DNA of 45,541 nt from Roseospira goensis (GCF_014197795.1 NZ_JACIGI010000029.1:1-45541), one strand, 5' to 3'. Numbered from the stretch's first letter, positions 26,215 through 34,881 are shown. Numbers and translations are program-made. Notes: a model not told the origin generated them from the sequence alone.

Positions 26215-28248
26215 TTATACGAAATCGCGCGGTAGCGTAACGTCCCAGTTGCGGCTGAAGATCCGCACGTCGCCCTCGAAGGCGTCGAGCTGGGCGGTGA
26301 TGCGGAACGTGGTCGGCGTCGCCGTCAGCACCGTGCGGGTGTCGGCCTTCACGGCCCAGCCGCCGCGCCGCAGGCCGCGCACCAGGTGGGTCTCGCCGCG
26401 CGCCGACAGCACGTCGTCGCCCACCGACTCGTACCATTCGAAGGCGCGATTCTCGACCGTGAGGTCGACGTCCTCCAGGTGCACCACCCCGTTGTCGTTG
26501 ATGACCTCCAGCACCGAGCGGTCCGCCGCAAGGTCGCGGTGGACCATCCAATTGTGATGGCCCGGCTCCAGCACCCGGCGCGGCGCCGGCGGCGCGGACT
26601 CCGGCGGCGGAAACGCGCGCAGGGTTTCGTCCTCGGGGCGCGGGGGGCGGACCGGCAGCGCCAGCGCGCTGCCCCCGGTGTGGACGGTCAGGCGCACCGG
26701 CTCCGGCGACGGCCAGGCCAGCGGCCAGTAGGAGGTGGACACCGACAACCGCACCCGGTGGCCGGCCGGGAAGGTCTGGGCGATGTCGTTCATCTTGACC
26801 GTGACGGTCTCGCGCCGGCCGGGCTGCATCGCCTCGGGATGCTCCCGGGACTGCCGATGGGTCAGGTTCAGCATGCCGTACGTCACCCGCGTGGCCTTGT
26901 CGTCCGGCGCCACGTCCGACAGCCGCACCGCCACCATGGCCAGGGGCTTGTCGCTCGACACCTCCAGGGTGGCCACCGGGGCCCCCAGGATCTCCAGCGG
27001 CTCCGTCAGGGGCGGGCTGTCGAACACCAGGGCGCCGCCGTCCTCCTGGCGCTGGTCGTGCGCGAGGTCGGGGCCGGCGGCGTAGGAGCACCACTTGCCG
27101 GCGAACAGGCCCAGCGTCAGCGGTGATTGCACCGGCAGCGCCACGTCGGCGCCGCTGGTCCCGGCGGGCAGGAGGCCGCAGGGGGTGAGCGCGTGACGCT
27201 GAACCCGCATATTGGGCGAGGGCCACACCGGCTCCGCCACCCAGCGGCCCGGGCGGTGGGTGTAGCTGGCGGTCGGCGGGACGCTGTCCTGCATCCACAC
27301 CCGCAGCATGGGCTCGTCCATCAGGCCGGTGTCGCGGTCCTTCAGCCAGTGGTCCCACCAGCGGATCGATTCCTGCAGGAACCCGATGGCGGGGCCCGGC
27401 ACCCCGATGTGGGGGTACTTGTGGCTCCACGGCCCGACCAGCCCCTGGCGCGGGACGCGCAGGTTGGCGAGCAGGCGGAAGACCGCATTGGAATAGCCGT
27501 CGGCCCAGCCGCTCACCGCCATCACCGGGCAGGTCACGGCGCCGTAGTCCTCGGCGATCGAGCCGTGGCGCCAGTAGGCATCGCGGCGCTGGTGGCGCAA
27601 CCAGGTCTCCAGCCACAGCCCGCTGCCCTCCAGACGCTCGGTCCACATCCTCCGCCAGCGGTCGCCCACGACCTCCGGGTCCGGCGGCAGCGCGGTGTAG
27701 GAGAACATCACCGAGGCCCAGGAGAGAGAGTCGCCCAGCAGGCACCCGCCCATGTGGTGGATGTCGTCGGCGTAGCGGTCGTCGGTCGAGCACAGGGTGA
27801 TGATGGCGCCCAGGGTCGGCGGGCGCAGGGCGGCGATCTGGAGGCCGTTGAAACCGCCCCAGGAGATGCCGATCATGCCGACCCGGCCGCTGCACCAGGG
27901 CTGCGCGGCCAGCCAGGCGATCACGTCGCAGCCGTCGTCCAGCTCCTGCGGCAGGTATTCGTCGGTCAGCACCCCGTCGGAGTCGCCGCTGCCGCGCAGG
28001 TCGACGCGCAGACAGGCGTAGCCGTGGCCGGCGACGTAGGGGTGCATCATGGAATCGCGATGCCGCGTCAGGTCGCGCCGGCGGTAGGGGATGTACTCCA
28101 GGATGGCCGGGACCGGATGATCGTCGGCGTCGTCGGGCCGCCACAGGCGGCCGGCGAGGCGGGCGCCGTCGCGCATCGGGATCCAGACCGTCTCGATGGC
28201 CCGGACCCGGTGCGGCAGGTCGGTGCGGTGATGCAGGCGGGGGGTCAT
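26215..28248 (-). CDS. CocE/NonD-family hydrolase (peptidase S15-like)
   Basis: 677 residues. The N-terminal alpha/beta-hydrolase domain has IPMRDGARLAGRLWRPDD, the nucleophile elbow GISWGG with Ser129, and VSGWADGYSNA carrying the likely catalytic Asp, then GPWSHKYPHIG with the likely His. The C-terminal jelly-roll typical of X-Pro dipeptidyl peptidase and cocaine esterase follows (SSDKPLAMVAVRLSDVAPD, RVRLSVSTSYWPLAWPSPEP). Such enzymes cleave esters, amides or Xaa-Pro bonds. No signal peptide, so cytosolic. The ATG overlaps the stop of the ATP-grasp gene (ATGA), meaning the two are made together. The substrate is unknown; the final 100 residues appear family-specific. Confidence 0.88.
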   Translation of the reverse strand: MTPRLHHRTDLPHRVRAIETVWIPMRDGARLAGRLWRPDDADDHPVPAILEYIPYRRRDLTRHRDSMMHPYVAGHGYACLRVDLRGSGDSDGVLTDEYLPQELDDGCDVIAWLAAQPWCSGRVGMIGISWGGFNGLQIAALRPPTLGAIITLCSTDDRYADDIHHMGGCLLGDSLSWASVMFSYTALPPDPEVVGDRWRRMWTERLEGSGLWLETWLRHQRRDAYWRHGSIAEDYGAVTCPVMAVSGWADGYSNAVFRLLANLRVPRQGLVGPWSHKYPHIGVPGPAIGFLQESIRWWDHWLKDRDTGLMDEPMLRVWMQDSVPPTASYTHRPGRWVAEPVWPSPNMRVQRHALTPCGLLPAGTSGADVALPVQSPLTLGLFAGKWCSYAAGPDLAHDQRQEDGGALVFDSPPLTEPLEILGAPVATLEVSSDKPLAMVAVRLSDVAPDDKATRVTYGMLNLTHRQSREHPEAMQPGRRETVTVKMNDIAQTFPAGHRVRLSVSTSYWPLAWPSPEPVRLTVHTGGSALALPVRPPRPEDETLRAFPPPESAPPAPRRVLEPGHHNWMVHRDLAADRSVLEVINDNGVVHLEDVDLTVENRAFEWYESVGDDVLSARGETHLVRGLRRGGWAVKADTRTVLTATPTTFRITAQLDAFEGDVRIFSRNWDVTLPRDFV

Positions 28249-29609
28249 GCCGCGACTCCCTCCTGTCCGTCGAAGCGCAGGTCGATCAGGCGCCATAGCC
28301 GCGCGAAGTCGCGCTTGAGGGCCGTGCGGCTGTCGGCACCCAGGAAGAGGGTCGCCAGCTCGTAGCTGTACGGGTCGCGCATGGTCATGTCCGCCAACCG
28401 CATCCCCGGCTTCACGTGCAGTTCGATCTCGGCCCCGGGGACGCGCGCCTCCAGGCGCCGCAGCGTGGCTTCATCGGGCGCATGCGAGACCACCCAGTCG
28501 TCGTGGTTCCCGTACAGCCGGGGCATGAACTTGGCGGCATAGCGGAAGCGGCCGCGCCGGGCCGGATAGTCCGGCCGCCGGCCCAGCGCCACGTCGATCA
28601 TCACTTCCTTGTGGGGCACGCCCTCCACCTTGTCGAACAGCGGACTGTGGGACTTCGAGATGCGGGCGTTGATCTCCAGCAGGGCGATGGCGTCGCGGTC
28701 GCGGTCGTAGAAGAACTCCATGTTGAAGGGGGTATCGGTCAGGCCGATATGCGCGACCACCCGTGTTGCCGCGTCCCGCATGCGCCCCTTGATGCGCTCC
28801 GGCAGGCTGGAGGGGTACTCGTACCGCTCCAGGCTGGAGCGGTTGCGGCCGCGGATCGAATCCACGATGCCGTAGATCTCCACCGTGCCGTCGAAGACGT
28901 AGCCCTCAAGGGTGCACTGCCGGCCCTGGGAGATGATGGCTTCGGCGATGCACTGGGGGCCGTCGAGGCCGGCCACCGCGTCGGGCAGGTCGGCGTACCC
29001 CATCAGCGCGTCGAGCGGGTCGGTGAACCGGTGGATGCCGGCGCGGATGGCGTCGAGCGCCTGGGCGAAGTCACCGCGGGTACGGATGCGGTAGCCGAGC
29101 AGCGAGGAATGCGCGGTCACCGGCTTGAGCCAGAACGGATAGTCCAGCGGCGGTGGATCGCGCCGGGAGACCGCGAACGGATCGACCAGGGCGAAGGGGG
29201 GCACCAGGTCGGGCACGGCTTCGGCCTGTGCCAGCCGGCTCCAGTACTTGTGCTCGCAGCGCAGCACGCTCTCCAGGCTCGGCCCCCGCAGGCCCCATTC
29301 CCGGCGCAGGATCGGCATCATCAGCACGCTGGGGAAATCCCAGTAGCCGACGATGGCGTCGACCGGGTCCGGAAACGCGCGCAGGGTGGCCCGCGCCTTG
29401 TCGAGCAGGGCCGGCACGTCGAAGCGTGGCGACGACACGATCTCGTCGAGGGTCAGAAGCTCGTGGAAGGCGTAGGCGTCGGCATTGCGGACCGCGCGCA
29501 GGAGCTTCAGGTTGAAGGGGTCCAGACCCATGACGAAGACGTTCGTCTTGCGTCGTCTCGGCGTGCGGTCGTCTGCCGCGGATTGGCGTGTCGGCGATTG
29601 GTGTGTCAT
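28245..29609 (-). CDS. ATP-grasp ligase-like protein of unknown substrate
   Basis: 454 residues. A pre-ATP-grasp domain (KTNVFVMGLDPFNLKLLRAV, with VGYWDFPSVLMMPIL) is followed by the ATP-grasp fold: WLKPVTAHSSLLGYRI, the phosphate-loop region, CIAEAIISQGRQCTLEGYVF, and the metal-binding end ALLEINARISKSHSPLF with the E-x-N pair. Architecture resembles carboxylate-amine ligases that join an acid and an amine through an acyl phosphate. Substrates cannot be read. It is upstream of, and coupled to, the CocE-type hydrolase, so one enzyme may make and the other break or trim an amide or ester. The start is the ATG at 29609 inside a degenerate 15-bp repeat; MGLDPFN at residue 27 is an alternative. 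Confidence 0.82.
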   Translation of the reverse strand: MTHQSPTRQSAADDRTPRRRKTNVFVMGLDPFNLKLLRAVRNADAYAFHELLTLDEIVSSPRFDVPALLDKARATLRAFPDPVDAIVGYWDFPSVLMMPILRREWGLRGPSLESVLRCEHKYWSRLAQAEAVPDLVPPFALVDPFAVSRRDPPPLDYPFWLKPVTAHSSLLGYRIRTRGDFAQALDAIRAGIHRFTDPLDALMGYADLPDAVAGLDGPQCIAEAIISQGRQCTLEGYVFDGTVEIYGIVDSIRGRNRSSLERYEYPSSLPERIKGRMRDAATRVVAHIGLTDTPFNMEFFYDRDRDAIALLEINARISKSHSPLFDKVEGVPHKEVMIDVALGRRPDYPARRGRFRYAAKFMPRLYGNHDDWVVSHAPDEATLRRLEARVPGAEIELHVKPGMRLADMTMRDPYSYELATLFLGADSRTALKRDFARLWRLIDLRFDGQEGVAA

Positions 29610-29981
29610 CGGTCGGCGTGTCCCTGCACCACGCGGACCGGCATCCGGTTGGTCCCGCCGCCATAACACCCCGTCGGGGCCGGGTGCCGGTCGTGCACCC
29701 ATCCCTTTCATGGTGACAGAGGTCGACGCGCGAGGCGAGTCCCGGTGTTGCCGGAGCCGTGCATAGGGCGCAGCCCGCACACCCGATGCGTTCATGGCGG
29801 GCGCCGTCCATGGGGCGCTGTGCCGCCCGACCCCCTCCCAGTCTCCTCCATAAAGGGGGAAGGCGTCCGGCCGGTGATCGACGCGGGCCCCGATTTTCCG
29901 TGATGAACCCTTTTTTGGGGCTGGAGCGGCGGGACCCGGTGGGCCAGGATGGGCGCCGTCATCCGTCCGCCGCCATCCCCG
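29610..29981. other. Divergent intergenic region with a copy of the terminal repeat core
   Basis: 372 bp between the ATP-grasp gene (minus) and the MarR gene (plus). Its one recognisable element is the repeat at 29888-29917. No promoter was assigned. An ATG at 29949, in frame with the MarR gene, lies in this region. Confidence 0.5.
29888..29917. repeat. Internal copy of the terminal-repeat core
   Basis: CCCCGATTTTCCGTGATGAA followed by CCCTTTTTT matches the inner end of the terminal repeats (45441-45471 read in reverse, and 71-93) except for one substitution (G for C) and one further change before the T run. It shows that the terminal sequence belongs to a dispersed family. Confidence 0.75.
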
Positions 29982-30431
29982 ATGTCCGCCTTCGACAAGA
30001 CCCAGTCCGCCGGCTACCTCGCCAACCACCTGGCGCGCCTGTTCGCCCAGGGCCTGCACCGGCGCATCCGGCCGCTCGGCCTGGCGCCGGCCCAGTTCAT
30101 GACCCTGCTGGAACTGTGGGCCGAGGACGGGTTGACCCAGAAGCAGCTTCTGGAGCGCCTGGATGTGGAACAGGCCACGATGGCCAACACGCTGGCGCGC
30201 ATGGAGCGCGACGGGCTGGTGGTGCGCACGCCGCACCCCCAGGATGCGCGCGCCCAGCAGGTGTGGCTGACGGACGCCGCGCGGGCGCTCCAGGCGCCCG
30301 CCACCGACGCCGCGCAGGCGCAGAACCGGCAGGCCCTCGCGGGCCTGTCGGCGGCCGAACAGGGCCAGTTCCTCGACCTCATGCGCCGTGTGCTGGCGAC
30401 GATGCGGGCCGGCGACGGCGGCCGGGCGTGA
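29982..30431 (+). CDS. MarR-family transcriptional regulator
   Basis: 149 residues: helical dimerisation segment SAGYLANHLARLFAQGLHRR, then the winged helix PAQFMTLLELWAEDGLTQKQ, LLERLDVEQATMANTLARME, wing RDGLVVRTPHPQDARAQQVW with the DxR of MarR proteins, and a C-terminal helix (LSAAEQGQFLDLMRRVLATM). The start at MSAFDK matches the family; an ATG 33 nt upstream would add a proline-rich leader. Its target is not evident: it is divergent from the ATP-grasp/CocE operon and convergent with the dehydrogenase. Ligands for this family are usually phenolic or oxidative compounds. Confidence 0.87.
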   Translation: MSAFDKTQSAGYLANHLARLFAQGLHRRIRPLGLAPAQFMTLLELWAEDGLTQKQLLERLDVEQATMANTLARMERDGLVVRTPHPQDARAQQVWLTDAARALQAPATDAAQAQNRQALAGLSAAEQGQFLDLMRRVLATMRAGDGGRA

Positions 30432-30450
30432 CGGAAGGCCCCCGCGCCCC

Positions 30451-31275
30451 TCAATCGTCTCCGTCGTCGAAGTGGCCGAAGGTGGCGAAGGCGCCGCCGT
30501 GGGTGGCGATCTCCGGGGCGCCCGGACCGTACGGCGGGTTGGCCGCCTCGACGGCCTCGCGGTAGAGTTCGGCGTTGTCCTGCGGCCGGAACCCGATGTG
30601 GGCGGCGGTGCGGTTGTCGTAGGGCGCATGGGTGTTGGCCGACACGCCGTAGATGATCGAGTGATCGGGGCGCGTGCAGGTCAGGGCCGCGCCGATCAGG
30701 CGCTCCAGGTCGGCGTAGCTGAGCCATGTGGACAGCATGCGGCGGTCGCGCGGCTCCGGGAAGCAGGAGCAGATCCGCATCGAGACGGCCTCGATGCCGT
30801 ACTTGTCCCAGTAGTACTGGGCCAGGCCCTCGCCATACGCCTTGGCGACGCCGTAGTTCGTGTCCGGGCGCGGCGGGGTGCGGGTGTCCAGCACCTGGCT
30901 GAAGGGGTAGTAGCCGACGGCGTGGATAGAGCTGGCCCAGATCACCCGGCGCACGCCGTTCTGCCGCGCGCCCTCGAACACGTTGTAGAGTCCCAGCATG
31001 TGGCCGCGCAGGATCTCCTGGAACGGGGCCTCCATGCCCTTGCCGGCGAGGTGGACCACGGCGTCCACGTCCCGCGTCAGGTCGCGCACCGGGGCGGGAT
31101 CGGCCAGATCGGCCTGGACGACCTCCTCGCGGTCGGCGGCGTCGGCCTCCGGCGGGTCCAGCGGGGCGATGTCGGTCACCCGCAGGTGGGTACAGTGCCG
31201 GCGCAGGGCCGGGCGCATCTGACGGCCCAGCGCCCCGGCGGCCCCGGTCAGCAGGATGCGGTGGATGGGTTTCAT
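30451..31275 (-). CDS. udh: Uronate-dehydrogenase-like NAD-dependent SDR
   Basis: 274 residues, extended SDR. It has the nucleotide loop LLTGAAGALGRQMRPAL, VVHLAGKGMEAPFQEIL, LYNVFEGARQNGVRRVIWAS, SIHAVGYYP, and the catalytic Tyr-x3-Lys in NYGVAKAYGE. The segment MRICSCFPEPRDRRMLSTWLS closely follows bacterial uronate dehydrogenases, which oxidise glucuronate or galacturonate to the aldarolactone. The end (GYGPGAPEIATHGG-type, with FGHFDDGDD) is acidic. Family is firm; the sugar acid substrate is inferred, and the usual aldarate pathway genes are not beside it. Confidence 0.78.
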   Translation of the reverse strand: MKPIHRILLTGAAGALGRQMRPALRRHCTHLRVTDIAPLDPPEADAADREEVVQADLADPAPVRDLTRDVDAVVHLAGKGMEAPFQEILRGHMLGLYNVFEGARQNGVRRVIWASSIHAVGYYPFSQVLDTRTPPRPDTNYGVAKAYGEGLAQYYWDKYGIEAVSMRICSCFPEPRDRRMLSTWLSYADLERLIGAALTCTRPDHSIIYGVSANTHAPYDNRTAAHIGFRPQDNAELYREAVEAANPPYGPGAPEIATHGGAFATFGHFDDGDD

Positions 31276-31640
31276 GGCGCGGCCTCCGGTCGCGGTTGAA
31301 CGAAATGACGGAGGGTACTGGGACCTGTTTGATCCGACCAAGGGTTTCGGGCCGGCCGGCCGCGCGTGGGCGGGCATGGCAAGGGCACGCCGGGTCGTCG
31401 CCGGCAGTCGGGTCGGCGGCGAACCTCGCCGACGCTCCGGAAAAGGCCAGGCAACGCTTTGTTCACCTGTCGACGTTAGACACGAGGGTGCCGAAGAGCG
31501 CCTTGGGATGACCATTCAACCGCGCCACGAAGTTCTGGAGAATCGGCGCCATTTCGGTTTGAGGGTATTTCTGGTCCGAGGATAGTATTACGGAAGCCTG
31601 ACTTTTTGCGGTATGGCCGTACAGCCAGGGAGTGCTCTAA
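31276..31640. other. Intergenic region upstream of first solute-binding protein
   Basis: 365 bp. The proximal half is GC-rich and featureless. The distal part (31540-31620) is AT-richer and carries the likely promoter of the next gene plus a GTATGGCCGTAC near-palindrome close to 31612-31623. No gene is supported. Confidence 0.45.
31559..31588 (+). promoter_or_regulatory. Possible promoter of first solute-binding protein
   Basis: TTGAGG (31559-31564) followed at 16 bp by GATAGT, or at 18 bp by TAGTAT (31583-31588). This is the best sigma-70-like match in an AT-rich pocket about 55 bp before the ATG. Moderate fit only. Confidence 0.4.
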
Positions 31641-32423
31641 ATGCGCTGGGTCGTTGCACTTGTGTTCAGTCTGATCCTGGTCGCGACGGCACAGGCCGGA
31701 GCCTCCGGCACCGCGCTGCGGGTGGCCACGGACGAATGGCCACCCTACGAGTATACCGTCAACGGCAAGATCGAGGGCGTGTCGGTCGCGATTCTCAAGG
31801 CGGTCCTGGACTCCATGGGTGTCGAGATCGCCAGCCTGTCGGTCTACCCGTGGTCTCGCGCGGTGACCATGACCGAGGCCGGCCGGACCGATGTGGTGTT
31901 CAGCGGCGCTCACATCCGGTCGCGCGAAGAGACGCTGTGGTATCCGCAGACGCCGCTCGTGACGTCGCAGTGGGTCGTGTTCGTCCGGGCGGCCGACAAG
32001 GAGCGGCTGCGCTTCGAGTCGTGGGCCGACATGACCAAGGGCCGCCTGGGCGTGGTCCGGGGCTACCGCTACGACGACGACTTTGATCTGTTCTACAAGC
32101 GCCACCTCGACTTCGAGGTGGTCAACGAGAACCGGCACAATTTTCTCAAGCTCGTCTCTGGGCGTGTCGACTACGTCGTCGCGGACCATCGCAACGGTTT
32201 GTTCCTGCTCCGTGTGATGGGCCTTGAGGATGAGGTCCATGTCTATGCCGACCGGCCGATCCAGGAAACGCGCTACTACGCGATGTTCTCGAAGCGGACC
32301 ATCGGGCAGGATTTCGTGGCTCGCTTCGATGCCGCATTGCGCGCGTTTCAGGACTCCGAGCGCTATCGCCGGCTGGTGCGGATCGCCATGAACTTTCCCC
32401 GGTTCGATGCCGTCGGCCCCTGA
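31641..32423 (+). CDS. Solute-binding protein family 3, orphan paralog 1
   Basis: 260 residues. Signal peptide 1-20 (RWVVALVFSLILVATAQAG), then a type II periplasmic binding fold: LRVATDEWPPYEYTVNGKIE, GVSVAILKAVLDSMGVEI, WSRAVTMTEAGRTDVVFSGA, GVVRGYRYDDDFDLFY and SGRVDYVVADHRNGLFLL. The Tyr/Trp in EWPPYEY are the usual ligand-stacking residues of amino-acid-type binders. No permease or ATPase gene is near, so it may feed a distant transporter or serve as a sensor. AGGGAG precedes the ATG. It is clearly paralogous to the next gene. Confidence 0.87.
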   Translation: MRWVVALVFSLILVATAQAGASGTALRVATDEWPPYEYTVNGKIEGVSVAILKAVLDSMGVEIASLSVYPWSRAVTMTEAGRTDVVFSGAHIRSREETLWYPQTPLVTSQWVVFVRAADKERLRFESWADMTKGRLGVVRGYRYDDDFDLFYKRHLDFEVVNENRHNFLKLVSGRVDYVVADHRNGLFLLRVMGLEDEVHVYADRPIQETRYYAMFSKRTIGQDFVARFDAALRAFQDSERYRRLVRIAMNFPRFDAVGP

Positions 32424-32658
32424 CCCGCGATCGTAACCGATCGAGCGGGCGCGGACCTTCGCAAAATATTAACTGCTACTTCGCAAGGTTTGTTCGGCGT
32501 TTCGACTGGCCAGTGTAGCCAATGCGAAATATGAGATGAATGTCTCGCATATTATTCGCGTATGGCGGTCAGTGAGGGCCGGATGTGAGGCGCGGATCCG
32601 CTCGCCGATTTCGTGATCTCACCTCTCGTGTTTCCACGGACTCTGTCGGAGGTCCCCT
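32424..32658. other. AT-rich spacer between the two binding-protein genes
   Basis: 235 bp, distinctly richer in A/T than the genes. It contains the palindrome ACTGGCCAGT (32505-32514) and an imperfect long inverted repeat spanning roughly 32521-32562, with arms TGCGAAATATGAGA and TCTCGCATATTATTCGC. It probably separates two independently controlled transcripts. Confidence 0.4.
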
Positions 32659-33411
32659 ATGAGAGCGCTGATCCTTGCGATTGCCCTAAGCATTCCCTTC
32701 GCGGTCGCGGCGTCGGCCCAGACCGCATCCGTCTCCTTCGCCACGGACGAATGGCCCCCCTACGAGTACACGCAGGACGGTGAGGTTACCGGCCTGTCAA
32801 CCGATGTGATCCGGGCGGTGATGGCCGAGATGGGCGTGACCATCGACTCGATCGACGCCGTGCCCTGGACCCGGGCCATCAAGCTGATCAACGCGGGGCG
32901 GGTCGCCGGCGTCTACAGCGGCGCCTACAACGAGAAGCGCGCGGCCATTCTGCTGTACCCCGAGACGCCGCTGGTGGAGTCGAGCTGGGCGGTGTTCGTG
33001 CGGGCGGCCGACCGCGATGCAACGCCGTTCGCGAGCTGGGACGACCTCAAGACGGGCATCGTGGGCGTGGTGCGCGGTTACGCCTATGATCCGGAGTTCG
33101 ATGCCTTCTACAAGGAGAACGCCGAGTTCGCCGAAGCGGACGACAACGAGACCAACTTCAAGAAACTGATGGCCGGCCGCGTGGACTATGTTGTCTGCGA
33201 CCTCATCAACGGCCTGCACATCATGAAGCAGCAAGGTATTCAGGATCAGGTCCACGCCTACATCGACAAGCCGATCGCCGAGACCGAGTACTTCGCGTTT
33301 TTCTCTCCGCAGGTGGTCGATGACGCGTTCGTGACCCGCTTCGACGAGACGCTGAAAGCCTTTCGCGAGACGGACGCGTACACGGACATCCTCGATTCCT
33401 ACCTGAAGTAG
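32659..33411 (+). CDS. Solute-binding protein family 3, orphan paralog 2
   Basis: 250 residues with a signal peptide (1-20, ending AASAQ). It aligns along its whole length with the upstream paralog: FATDEWPPYEYTQDGEVTGL, WTRAIKLINAGRVAGVYSGA, LYPETPLVESSWAVFVRAAD, GVVRGYAYDPEFDAFYKENA and AGRVDYVVCDLINGLHIM. The C-terminal helix DETLKAFRETDAYTDILDSY is typical. Differences lie mainly in the lobe-2 loops, suggesting diverged ligand preference. GGAGGT stands before the ATG. Followed by a hairpin terminator. Confidence 0.88.
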   Translation: MRALILAIALSIPFAVAASAQTASVSFATDEWPPYEYTQDGEVTGLSTDVIRAVMAEMGVTIDSIDAVPWTRAIKLINAGRVAGVYSGAYNEKRAAILLYPETPLVESSWAVFVRAADRDATPFASWDDLKTGIVGVVRGYAYDPEFDAFYKENAEFAEADDNETNFKKLMAGRVDYVVCDLINGLHIMKQQGIQDQVHAYIDKPIAETEYFAFFSPQVVDDAFVTRFDETLKAFRETDAYTDILDSYLK

Positions 33412-33432
33412 GGCGCTGAGCCGACCGGGGTC

Positions 33433-33452
33433 GGGGTCGGTCAATCGACCCC
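33433..33452. terminator. Hairpin after second solute-binding protein
   Basis: GGGGTCG-GTCAAT-CGACCCC, a perfect 7-bp stem with a 6-nt loop 22 bp after the stop codon. An overlapping GGGGTCG copy just upstream could pair with the same right arm. No T tract. Confidence 0.5.
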
Positions 33453-33548
33453 GGCGGGGCGCGGGGGCGGACGCGTGCCAGCACCGCGCCCGACCGGCGC
33501 CGGCGCGCCGTTCTTGCCTTCCCCGGCGCGGAAGGATAGAAGGCGACC

Positions 33549-34865
33549 ATGGCCCTGATCCAGACATCGGAAGAGTTGACCGCCTTTCGCGAGCGGTTGC
33601 ATGGCGAGCGCTTCGTCGCCGTCGACACAGAATTCATGCGCGAGAAGACCTACTGGCCCCAACTCTGCCTCGTGCAGGTCGCGGGCGCGGAGGAGGCGCG
33701 GTGCATTGATCCCCTGGCCCCCGGCATCGACCTGGAGCCGCTGAAGGACCTGATGCGCGATACCGGCACCTTGAAGGTCTTCCACGCCGCCCGCCAGGAC
33801 CTGGAGATCTTCCATCAGATGCTCGGCGAGCTGCCGCGCCCGCTGTTCGACACCCAGGTGGCGGCCATGGTGTGCGGCTTCGGCGAGCAGGTCGGCTACG
33901 AGACCCTGGCGAGCAAGCTGGCCAAGGCGCGCATCGACAAGACCATGCGCTTCACCGACTGGTCGCGTCGCCCCCTGTCGCAGAAGCATCTGTCCTACGC
34001 CCTGTCGGACGTCACCCATCTGCGCGTGGTCTACGAAAAGCTGGCCGCCATGCTGGCGGCCAACGGGCGCGCCGGCTGGCTGGACGAGGAGATGGCGGCG
34101 CTGACCGACGCGTCGTCCTATGAGACCGATCCCGAGGACGCCTGGCGTCGGCTGAAGGTGCGCGGCCGTTCCCAGCGCGTGCTGGCCGCCGTCATCGAGC
34201 TGGCGGCGTGGCGCGAGCGCGAGGCCCAGGCCCGCGACCTGCCGCGCCAGCGGGTGATGCGCGACGAGGCGGTGCTGGATATCGCGGTCCAGAACCCGGA
34301 GACGGTGGAGACATTGTCGCAGGTCCGCTCCATGTCGCGGGGCCAGGCGGAGGGACGCTACGGCCGCGAGATCCTGGAGTCCCTGGAGCGGGCCCGGGCA
34401 CGGCCGCTCGACAGCCTGCCCCGGCCGCCGATGCGGGAGGACCTGCCGCAGGGGCTCGGTCCCATCATTGACCTGCTCAAGGTGCTGCTGAAGATGAAGT
34501 GCGAGGCCGCCGGCGTGGCGCAGAAGCTGGTGGCCTCCAGCGCCGACCTGGAACGCATTGCCGCGGACGACCGGGCCGCCGTCCCCGCCCTGGAGGGCTG
34601 GCGCCGCGAGCTGTTCGGCGAGGCCGCGCTGGCCCTCAAACACGGCCGGCTGGCCTTGGCGGTCTCGGAGGACGGCCGCCACGTGGAGACTCTGGCGGTC
34701 GAGGTCAGCGACGACAGCGACGACAGCGACAACAGCGACCACACGGACGACAGCCGCGCCGGCACCGGGACCACCGGTGACGGTCCCGACGTGGGCGGTG
34801 ACGCCGCGGGTGAGCGTGCCGGCGGTGTGTCCGTGGCGATCCCCGTCGCCGATGCCGATCCGTAA
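33549..34865 (+). CDS. rnd: Ribonuclease D
   Basis: 438 residues. The DEDDy 3'-5' exonuclease domain (1-170) has ExoI VAVDTEFMRE with Asp26 and Glu28, ExoII VFHAARQDLEIFH, and ExoIII YALSDVTHLRVVYEKL with the catalytic Asp and Tyr. HRDC-type helical domains follow (about 200-370; e.g. DLPRQRVMRDEAVLDIA). RNase D trims 3' ends of tRNA and other stable RNAs. Unusual is the C-terminal tail of about 55 residues after VEVS: an Asp/Ser run (SDDSDDSDNSDHTDDS) and Gly/Thr-rich sequence from imperfect repeats of GACAGCGAC, absent from typical RNase D. Confidence 0.93.
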   Translation: MALIQTSEELTAFRERLHGERFVAVDTEFMREKTYWPQLCLVQVAGAEEARCIDPLAPGIDLEPLKDLMRDTGTLKVFHAARQDLEIFHQMLGELPRPLFDTQVAAMVCGFGEQVGYETLASKLAKARIDKTMRFTDWSRRPLSQKHLSYALSDVTHLRVVYEKLAAMLAANGRAGWLDEEMAALTDASSYETDPEDAWRRLKVRGRSQRVLAAVIELAAWREREAQARDLPRQRVMRDEAVLDIAVQNPETVETLSQVRSMSRGQAEGRYGREILESLERARARPLDSLPRPPMREDLPQGLGPIIDLLKVLLKMKCEAAGVAQKLVASSADLERIAADDRAAVPALEGWRRELFGEAALALKHGRLALAVSEDGRHVETLAVEVSDDSDDSDNSDHTDDSRAGTGTTGDGPDVGGDAAGERAGGVSVAIPVADADP

Positions 34866-34881
34866 CCTCCGGCCGGCGCCG

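Noticed and set aside
31641-33411. Gene duplication artefact of assembly
   Set aside because: The two binding proteins differ throughout at the protein and DNA level and have different flanks, so they are true paralogs.
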